Shown here one piece after another: positions 56,375-64,000 of a stretch of 64,000 nucleotides of DNA; the first letter of the stretch is position 1; each line of letters starts with the position of its first letter. The notes beneath the pieces are model-generated. The model did not search any database. It was not told the origin of the DNA and saw only the letters and a program-made list of their open reading frames with translations. Source of the stretch: Actinernus sp. WN-2022 (lineage: Eukaryota > Cnidaria > Anthozoa > Actiniaria > Actinernidae); the NCBI GenBank assembly GCA_030867875.1, contig JAOWCC010000903.1, positions 248,001 to 312,000 on the forward strand. The letters run 5' to 3'. The position numbers and the translations under genes are program-made.

Positions 56375-57438
56375 TGCATCAGTCAATTCCATCAATGCCC
56401 ATCCCCTCCCCGGGACAACCCCCGGGCATTAGTCATTTTCGTTATTTTTTTTCCAAATTCCCCACGGTGGGGACAAGCAAGGTGTTCAAATGCCCCACAG
56501 TGGAGCCAAAGAAGTAAGGAAAATGCCCCACCCCCGGGCACATCCATAACGATATACTGCCCAAGTTTAATACCATGCAAATGCACAAGGCGCAGAGAAG
56601 TGCTACTTCTCTATCTATTCATTGATAGTTTCCGTTACGGTTTTGTAGATCCGCCATCTTGTTTTGTATTTGTATTTATACTGCTGTATCAGTGATTATG
56701 CTATTTCAGCTGCCTGGAACAAAATGGTATTAATTTACATAGTTTATATTTCATTCCTATAAATAATCATTCGCACCGCGGTTAACGTTATACAATAAGC
56801 GCTTATTAAAACCACATGACAGACTTTTATAATAATAGTGTGACTTCTGTTCGTCCGGTGGACAGCAGCAAACAGTGTATATTTGTAAACAAACTACTTG
56901 ATATCGTTTCCAACTCGGACCAGCAGAGCTTGGGCCCCGAGTGCCCCCTGGATTAACATTTTAGCGTAGCGTAGAGTTAAGAATACAGGATTGCAGATCA
57001 GTGTTAGATGGGCGGTGAACGTACGAGAACTGCTATTTTCTAGCTATATTGTAAAAATTAAACATCCATAGGTTTCCCGGCTTTTTCGTGTCCTAGCGTA
57101 TACCTCTTGCGTATACAAATAACGTGGATAAGACGGTATAAACTGCAGGTTTCTAGGTTTAGAGAATCCACAGGCAGCTGGAATAATTACAACAACTCAG
57201 ATTTATTGGTTTCTTTTACTTGATACAGTATGACGTCGTTACCACGAGACCTGCAGTCTCTTTCCCAGAATTATTTTCGGCAGTGTCAAATGCCCCACCA
57301 TATGCCCCGTGGTAGAATAATGCCCGACCCCCGGGCCGATATAAGGTTACAAATGCCCCACTCCCGGGATCTCAAAGTATGCAAATGCCCCACCATATCC
57401 CGGGAGGGGGATGGGCATTGCTGTAATTGACTGATGCA
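56375..57438. mobile_element. Harbinger-like non-autonomous element (TTA target duplication)
   Basis: The inverted ends TGCATCAGTCAATT and AATTGACTGATGCA continue through AATGCCCATCCCC to about 40 bases. TTA lies outside both (56372-56374, 57439-57441). Subterminal CAAATGCCCCAC and CCCGGG motifs occur repeatedly near both ends. The centre is non-coding. Confidence 0.85.
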
Positions 57439-57441
57439 TTA

Positions 57442-58670
57442 TTGTACTGTTTTGGTCTGTTTCTTTACGTTCAGTCTTCGTCTTTGCCTTCTCTGTGCAC
57501 TCATGATTTCTGTGAAATACCATGACAATGGTAACGCTAAAATTGAACTTGTCTACTGCGATATACTGATCGCACTGAAGAGTTAACTATCGTGGTCTGC
57601 GTAGTCCTTCACTGAAGCGCGCAAAATCCATGAACAACATGGCATCGTGTTTCACCATACCTACTGCTCAACATCAAATACTGTAATTGTGTCAACAAAG
57701 TTCAGTGGGATGCCAGGAAACTTTGAAACCATTTTTCACGGCGTTATAAATGCACGTTTTGTAGCATGTATTCGAAGCTCCTGTACCTTGAGATACTTTC
57801 ATGTTTCTTTCTTCAACCCCTAAAAAAGGTGTTCCAGATCTTTGCAGTCAGTGATTATTTTCGCGACGGAATAAGATATTGGAAAACTGAGACACCCTTT
57901 TTTTAGATCAATTTCTCCACTTTATGAAGGTCGTTTCAGCGCGGATTTCCGTCCAATTCCCGAGGGATACGAGCTCCAGGTATAAGGTATGGTGAAATTG
58001 GATTAAAATCACAATAAATAAAAGAGTATTTAATAATAATGAAAATCAAGCTGTTTTCTACAATCTATGTTTATTCATCTTTCAGAAAATATATACTTTG
58101 TAGGAGTTTTTTTTTATTTAACGCGCGCAATTAAAAGTTTTCGGGAAGCGCTCTTGAAGGGCTCCTGATACCTAATATGGGTAAAGAAACCCGTGATTCG
58201 TGAATTTACGGACAAATTGTCCGTGACTTGTGATCGCCAACGGCCCTTCACTACCCTGTGCATTGAACTGAAACGCCGAATAAACGTTCATAAATATTTT
58301 TCGACGAAACAAGTTCGCATTCTTGCACTCCGTCCCTTTCGTAGTGGCGTTGTATTTTTGCATGAGTTAGATGTGGTCATAAAAGTGACGAGCATAGGAA
58401 ATGAAGTACGAATGAGGGGCGTCACGATGTATGGAACCTCAGTGCTTGCATGTGGGCAGGCGATCAAAATGCGGCAACAGAATGTCTTTTTTGACATAGT
58501 AGCTAAAAAACTGAACCCTAACTGCCTAAAAAATACTGAACCCCGACCCTGACTGCACCCAAATTATACTCAAATCCTGACCCTGATCTGCCCAAATCAG
58601 GTCAAAACCCTGACCCTACCTGCACAAACCGAGCTCAAAACCCTGACCCACCCCCGCGAATCCTGACTCG
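57442..58670. other. No gene recognised
   Basis: A 119-codon frame at 58193-58552 has no motif and overlaps minus-strand frames of similar length. 58505-58670 is a run of loose CCTGACCC/AACCCTGAC repeats. Confidence 0.35.
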
Positions 58671-58674
58671 GAAT

Positions 58675-59015
58675 CCTGGTTGTTTACCATTTACACGGAA
58701 ATTCTGGAAATTTCGGTTGGAATGTAAATGGTAAACGTTTTTCCGGTTCGTCCCGTGGAAAATTTCCGAAATTAATGCGACGTCTGAAAAGGTAGTCCAA
58801 AATTCCCAACCGGAATTTCTGAATGGGAAATCGTGTACCATTTACAATTCCCAGTGGGTCGTACCAGTTCCAGGCCTTATACAGAGCGATTTTCATCTGG
58901 AACGGTTTTTGTACAAATGGTAAATCTTTTGTCAGATCGGGAAATTCAGTTTGGGAAATTTTGTTTACACCGGAATTTCCGACCGGAATTTCTGTGTAAA
59001 TGGTAAACAACCAGG
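58675..59015. mobile_element. MITE with CCTGGTTGTTTACC ends (341 bp)
   Basis: About 33-base inverted ends (CCTGGTTGTTTACCATTTAC and its complement). Related AATTTCCG and GGAATTTC motifs and TGTACCATTTAC/GTACAAATGGTAAA segments recur inside. It is inserted in CTGACTCG-type repeat sequence. Confidence 0.8.
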
Positions 59016-59209
59016 ATCCTGACTCGAAATCCTGACTAGAGACTTAGTTTATCTCAATAATAACAAGGCCTAATTACAGTCAGCCATATACACCCTAACT
59101 TAAATACATCATGTAAACCTACATGAAATGTGTCACACCAAAACACTCTTGAGAGGTCAGTGGCCAAAAATGTGTGGAAACGATTCCCCGGAGAACAGGT
59201 ATAATTCAA

Positions 59210-59957
59210 TTCCAAACCCGTGCATGCCCCCGGCCACCCCGGGAATTTGAACATTTTGAAAAAATTACAACCTTTGACATGTCCCGCCTTCACGTTTCAG
59301 CGAGTGGTATTCAGGTTTGGAAACTTTTCAGCTAGATTTTCCTTCGCGCTACGCGCTAAATCATATAAATGTAGGTTCAAGTTAAAGTTTTGGACGCTCA
59401 GAATTATGAGAGATGCAAGACAACAACTGTCTCTTGGCATAATCTGAGTTGCACGACGGTAGAAGACATATCAAAGGTTTTCAACATCAAGGTTGAAACT
59501 AATTAGTTTGCCGACGAATCTGCAAAGGTTTGGGACGCCAGACGTCTAGTTTCAAACATAAACGAACGCGGAAAAAGGTTCACGCTTAACGGTAGCTTGC
59601 AAATGGTAGTAATAATATCACGCAGTCGGTCAAAGTTCATGAAGCAAAGCAAAACAATTTACCTCTGAAAGTGGCCTTCAAATTTGGCAGGTTCACTCTT
59701 TCAAGCCAGGCCTCTACAAATGCGCAATCCTTATCCTGGAAGTCCTCGAAGACACCGTTACGTTATCCACTTCGACGCGAGCGACGAATTTGTAGACAGA
59801 CAGAATATATTTTTTAAACACCGATCAAATGCACCACCCACTGTTTGTCAAATGTCCGCCCCTGAGGGCCTAGATACTCGTCAAATTCACCACCCTCGGG
59901 AGCAAGCCTCTGATCAAATGCCCGGGGGTTCCCCCGGGGTGATGCACGGGTTTGGAA
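59210..59957. mobile_element. GC-rich-ended element containing a MITE A copy
   Basis: TTCCAAACCCGTGCAT at the left and ATGCACGGGTTTGGAA at the right, with CCCCCGG/CCGGGG next to each. AATT at both edges may be part of a target duplication. CAAATGCCC-type subterminal motifs are shared with the element at 56375-57438. A left-truncated MITE A copy (59266-59611) is nested inside. Confidence 0.7.
59266..59611. repeat. MITE family A, truncated copy
   Basis: Direct repeat of 52379-52713 with small changes, beginning ACAACCTTTGACATGTCCCG and ending GCAAATGGTAG. The left arm is missing. Confidence 0.85.
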
Positions 59958-60144
59958 TTAGGGACCTTAAGCATCGAGAACTTTGACGTCCCCGACGTTG
60001 ACTTCTGACCGAGGATACCTGGGTCGAGAACGTGTGATGTCCGCGTCTGGGATGTCGTGACGCAAACGTTAAGCTGCATACTGCGGTCACGGAGAAAAAA
60101 TGTAAACAAACAACAGTGTTGCAAATTACCTTAGTTTTACCACC

Positions 60145-61694
60145 ATGTGCTCCTTTAAAAAGACTCGAGATATGCTTCTTTTGTCCCTCCAGAACAAGTA
60201 CATCACGGAAGATGAATTTGTATTGTTGTATGAAGCGAATAGTTCTAAAAATTTGCTTTTTCCTCACGCCGACTACAACCGCTTCAACCTCGAAGACATG
60301 GACGAAACTGAATGTTTACGTGAATTCCGTGTTCATAAATTGGACATACCTCGCCTCGCCGATGCTCTAGGGTTACCCGAAGGTCTGTCCTGCCATCAGA
60401 GAACTCAAGCAAATAAGATTGAAGGACTTTGTATGGTTCTCAAGCGGCTGGCATATCCATGCAGGTTCAGCGACCTGATTCATCGATTTGGCCGTGCAGT
60501 ACCCGAACTCAGCATGATAACAAACCTGTATCAGGACTGGATTTATCAACATCATCATCGCAAGATCACTCAGTGGAATGGAGACCTACTCGGCCCCGAT
60601 GCCATCCAGCTTTATGCCGATGCTGTGGCACAGAAAGGAGCAGCTTTAACTAACTGCTTTGGTTTCGTCGACGGGACTGTTCGCCCGATTTGCCGCCCGG
60701 GAGAGAATCAGAAAGTTGTGTACAATGGTCACAAGCGTGTACATGCTTTGAAGTTTCAATCAGTGACACTGCCAAATGGACTTATTGCCCATCTTTATGG
60801 CCCAGTTGGTAAGTATAGTAAAACTTTTGTTACATGCGTTAGATAATTGATAATCCATTCGAGTGGCCTTAAATTTAGACCGAAAACGAAAAGGTACGGT
60901 ATACTTTTTTTTAAACGTCTCATAATAGTTCAACAGTTTCATCTTTTCTTTCAATATTTTGTAATTCAAACTTCCTACTTTTGGAAATTTTTACTACAAT
61001 CACTATAAGTCTATTCTCAATTGGAACTCTCAGTTGTTTATAAATACCACTATAATTATCGTGGTAAACAAGCTGAAGAGAAAATACTAAAATCTTGTGA
61101 AATAGTTATCAGAGCCTACTTATAATGAATTCTCATATGAATGTTTTCTGCATGGTCCTGTTTTACAAGATTGCAGATAAAAAGTGATCTTATATTTAAT
61201 ATTATGTTGAATTTTATTATTTAAAATTCTTACAAACATCATTTCTAATAGTAATTTGTATTGAATGATCCTGATATATAGAAGGACGAAAGCATGATGC
61301 TGCCATGCTGAGGGATTCTGGTTTGCTAGATGACCTGCAGAGACATGCCTTTTCACCAGCCAGAACTCCCATGTGCATCTATGGGGACCCTGCATACCCT
61401 CTACGCATACATCTTCAGGCACCATTCCGTAACATTCACCTCACACCACAGATGGAGGAGTTCAACACAACCATGAGCGCAGTACGCTCATCTGTCGAGT
61501 GGATTTTTGGAGACATTGTGGGGTCATTTAAATTTCTTGATTTTAAAAAAAATCTCAAGATTGGTTTAAGTGCTGTGGGTAAGCATTACATTGTCAGTGC
61601 ACTGATGAGAAATGCTTTAACCTGCCTGTATGGGAACAGTACAGCTACTTTCTTTGAAGTTGATCCACCCTCTCTAGAACAATATTTTAATTAA
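60145..61694 (+). CDS. Harbinger transposase, two exons, intact (358 aa)
   Basis: Exons 60145-60808 and 61282-61694 (phase 1; donor TTG|GTAAGT, acceptor ATATAG) give 359 codons with stop. ATG is in an ACCACCATG context. The DDE nuclease residues are D176 (GFVDGT), D257 (YGDPAYP) and E294 (SSVEWIFGD). The splice rebuilds the conserved GPVEGRKHDAAML segment. The N-terminus (helical, DMLLLSLQNKYITEDEF) and the middle LSCHQRTQANKIEGLCMVLKR, a conserved helix-turn-helix region, are of normal family length. It catalyses cut-and-paste transposition with 3-bp duplications, together with a Myb-like partner that brings it to the nucleus and DNA. No lesion is visible. Confidence 0.9.
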
Positions 61695-61699
61695 TTCTA

Positions 61700-62235
61700 T
61701 AATTAACTACATGTACAGCTCAAAATGAAAAGAGGTCAAGTCACAATTTTGAAATTGGTCAGTAAAATTTATTAGTCACTAAAATTTTAGGGCCCAACTT
61801 ATTCAGGTGAAATATTGTCACTTTTTTGCAACTACTAGAGTTTTAGTTGCATGTTATATAGCCTCATTAGCAAAATTATAAAGAACACAAAGCATGCATA
61901 TATGAAGGCGACTATACTTTAATTTGTGCCTTAAGTCTTAAGCTTACATCTTGGATTTGCATTATATATGTCAATAATAATTAATACATGTATGGTACGG
62001 TGCAGCCAGCTGATCATACTGCAAACATGAAAATAATAGCTGTATATAAAAATATGTTTAATAAATAACAATAAAATTACTGTCCTTTAAAATGAACCAA
62101 TATGTTCTATTTGTCAGTAATTCTTGTTCATATAAAAACTCTTCCTAGGACAATAAATCATACAAAACAAAACCATGCATATGTATTATCATTGAGCATT
62201 GCAGTAAGGTGCTGTTCAGTCAGTCTAGGTAACCC
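61700..62235. other. Convergent 3' UTR region of the Harbinger genes
   Basis: AT-rich sequence with AATAAA at about 62060-62075. No coding region. Confidence 0.5.
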
Positions 62236-63867
62236 TCAAGTTTTCTTCCCCTGTAGCAAAGCCATTAACAGCTGATTTTGTTGCTGATGCTGTTGAGCCA
62301 GCATTGCCTGAAATTGCTGCATCTGCTGCTGTGACTGTTGCTGCTGCTGCTGTAGTTGCTGTTGTTGTTGGAAGACCATCTGCATGATTTCCTTGTGCTG
62401 TTCATCTTGTCGGGCATGTCTATTTGACTCCCCTATCAACTGTTTGGTCTTTAATTCCAGCTCTTTTTCTCTGATATTCATTTCGCTATTAGCTCTCTCC
62501 CTCAGGAATGCAACTGTTTCGGTGCCATTTGACCTCCTCCTCTTTGCTACTTTCTGGTTCTCTTCTCCCGGTTCAGTGGATTGTGCCCTTTTTTTTGTCT
62601 GGCTGAAAGATTCCATGGCCTTGAGTCTCATGTCACTTGCCTGTTCTTTCTCTTTCTCTGCTTTTTTTCTAGCACTGCCATTTTCCTCTTCCACTATTCG
62701 CTCACTCTCTTCCATTCTCTCCATGAGTTCTTCTAACAGAGTGTCCAACTCTGTTGTGTTAGGGCTAATCCCACTTGCCTTCTTCTCAACACAACCTGAT
62801 GATCCGAACGTAAGCACAAATGGCAGTCAAATCAATAGAGTTAAATCTTATAAATGTCTCGGTGTTCACGTCGATGAGTTTCTTACATGGGAGACTCATA
62901 TTGACAACATTTCAAAAAAGATTGCCAAGGCACTTGGTATTTTACGAAGACTCAAGCCATTCGTGCCTTATAATCTTTTAATTTCTATCTATAATTCACT
63001 GATAGTCTCACATTGTGATTATTGTAGCACTGTCTGGGGAAGTCTGGGTAAAGGCCTTTCTCAGAAACTTCAAAAACTTCAAAACAGAGCTGCTACAATC
63101 ATTACAGGCTCTAATTATGACGTTAGATCAAAAGACATCTTAGCCATGCTTAATTGGAAAGACTTAGAAGAACGACGCCACTGCCAATTGGGAAGCGTTA
63201 TGTACAAAACCATGAATAACCAAGTTCCGCCATATCTAACTGATTTATTTACCAAAACAAACACAATTCATCAGCATAGTTTGCGCCGTTCTCAGAATAG
63301 TCTCTTCATTGCAAGACCCAACACCGAAGCCCTAAAAAAGAGTTTTTCATACAGAGGGGCATCTCTATGGAACAGTCTACCTAAAGTAGCACAAGAGTCT
63401 ACAAGTATTAAACAGTTTTCTAAATACTTGTAGCCTCTTTTTTAATTCTACCGCATCATTTTTTAGTATTTAAGAAGCGAACATATTTAAATAGAATATT
63501 CTTATTTTTTATTACCTAATTATTATTAATCTTGTCAATATTATTATTGTTATCATTAACTTAGAACTAAACACACGGCTCTCTGGAAGAGCATCTTTGT
63601 AATTTTCATGATGAATGAGACTCCGTGTATAAATAAAGAGTATGTATGTATGTACATTCTTTTTTTATATTTTTATATTAATTTGAGAAGATGGTCACGG
63701 ACTGACCTCTTATCCACCTTGAATCCTGGGTCTTTCATCTGGTTCAAGTCATCTGCAACTGTCTGCCATGCCTGTGCTCTCTGGACAGTTCTTTCCTTTG
63801 TCTTGTATGGCTCCACAAGCAACACCTCTCTACATAGCAGAATATTTTTACATTCACTCCACTCCAT
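62236..63867 (-). pseudogene. Harbinger Myb-like protein, split by a LINE
   Basis: On the minus strand, 63867-63673 encodes the Myb/SANT-like DNA-binding part (MEWSECKNILL, AWQTVADDLN, FKVDKRSVRDHLLKLI), then an in-frame TAA. The C-terminal part (62785-62236) resumes at EKKASGISPNTTELDTLLEEL, with an acidic/basic coiled coil, an NLS-like KRRR (about 130 residues from the end) and a Gln-rich tail with long Q runs. A + strand LINE (62788-63652) lies between. In active elements this protein binds the transposon ends and helps nuclear import of the transposase. This copy cannot make it whole. Confidence 0.8.
62788..63652 (+). mobile_element. LINE 3' half inserted in the Myb-like gene
   Basis: The frame to 63433 contains INRVKSYKCLGVHVDEFLTW, SLIVSHCDYCSTVWGSL, LQKLQNRAATIITG, DILAMLNWKDLEERR and ASLWNSLP, the post-RT part of an RTE/L2-like ORF2. 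The 3' UTR ends GTGTATAAATAAAGAGTATG followed by a (GTAT)n tail to 63652. The frame is open to its stop, so it is a young 5'-truncated insertion. The first half of the long frame starting at 62384 is only antisense of the Myb exon. Confidence 0.85.
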
Positions 63868-64000
63868 CTTACTTATAGTACCACTTCTGCAAACAAAAAC
63901 AGAAAGATTCTTTATAATGATGTAAGCTTAGTAACTTAGTTGGATGTATTTTTTTAAATAGGAAGTTAGCTATTAATTCATAAAGTTCTATGTATATATG

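Larger units (their letters stand above)
59961..64000. mobile_element. PIF/Harbinger transposon, left end and coding region (right end outside window)
   Basis: An intact transposase on + and a Myb-like gene on the minus strand in convergent orientation are the two-gene set of PIF/Harbinger elements. A plausible left end is GGGACCTTAAGCATCGAG at 59961, preceded by TTA. The GGGAC start and TTA match the MITE at 42434. The right end is not in the window, so the left boundary is an inference. Confidence 0.6.

Noticed and set aside
58193..58552. 119-codon gene
   Set aside because: No motif, no promoter or splice evidence, and competing antisense frames of similar length.
62384..63433. Single 349-codon + strand protein
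   Set aside because: The first half is antisense of the Myb-like Gln-rich exon. Only the part after about 62790 is LINE coding sequence.

Overview
This is eukaryotic (metazoan) DNA: genes with short exons and GT-AG introns, TATA-box promoters, AT-rich intergenic sequence, and dense, nested transposable elements. The mix of families (CR1/L2-like LINEs, BEL/Pao, Penelope-like, Tc1, Harbinger, hAT and Ginger-like DNA transposons, a tRNA-headed SINE, many MITEs) and the sequence style fit an anthozoan cnidarian such as a stony coral or sea anemone. The organism is an inference; no single sequence proves it.

Layout. 1-7.1 kb: LINE fragments, a broken SWIM zinc-finger/YqaJ-like gene and an unrecognised broken gene. 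7.18-10.85 kb: a clean five-exon gene (about 538 aa) with two PB1-like domains and a C-terminal SAM domain. 11-24.4 kb: a frameshifted repeat-family ORF, a 21-bp minisatellite, an internally deleted hAT element, a foldback element, a decayed BEL/Pao retrotransposon, a SINE, LINE pieces and a Penelope-like remnant.

24.48-31.89 kb is the most interesting part. Perfect 33-bp inverted repeats (CAGT...ACTG, flanked by TA) bound a 7.4-kb Tc1-type element. It holds an intact DD34E transposase and a complete six-exon BEN-domain gene (about 399 aa), separated by a 48-bp minisatellite. The transposase stop codon is followed 23 nt later by a hairpin that closely resembles the 3' stem-loop of replication-dependent histone mRNAs. 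Upstream lie an inverted CCAAT box, an RFX X-box-like palindrome and a TATA box. An orphan octamer-plus-TATA module lies near the right end. I propose that this is a large Tc1 element carrying a chromatin-type BEN gene, with a transposase that uses histone-like S-phase expression signals.

31.9-33.5 kb: a decayed Ginger-like unit (integrase plus Ulp1/C48 protease). 33.6-59 kb: mostly non-coding, with LINE 3' ends and at least ten short inverted-repeat elements, several with visible target duplications, plus a 2.1-kb non-coding Tc1-type element with two satellite-like arrays. 59.96-64 kb: a PIF/Harbinger element with an intact two-exon transposase, and a convergent Myb-like partner gene split by a LINE.

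The only genes that look intact are the PB1-SAM gene, the Tc1 transposase, the BEN gene and the Harbinger transposase. Everything else recognisable is broken or partial. All family assignments come from motifs read by eye, without database searches.
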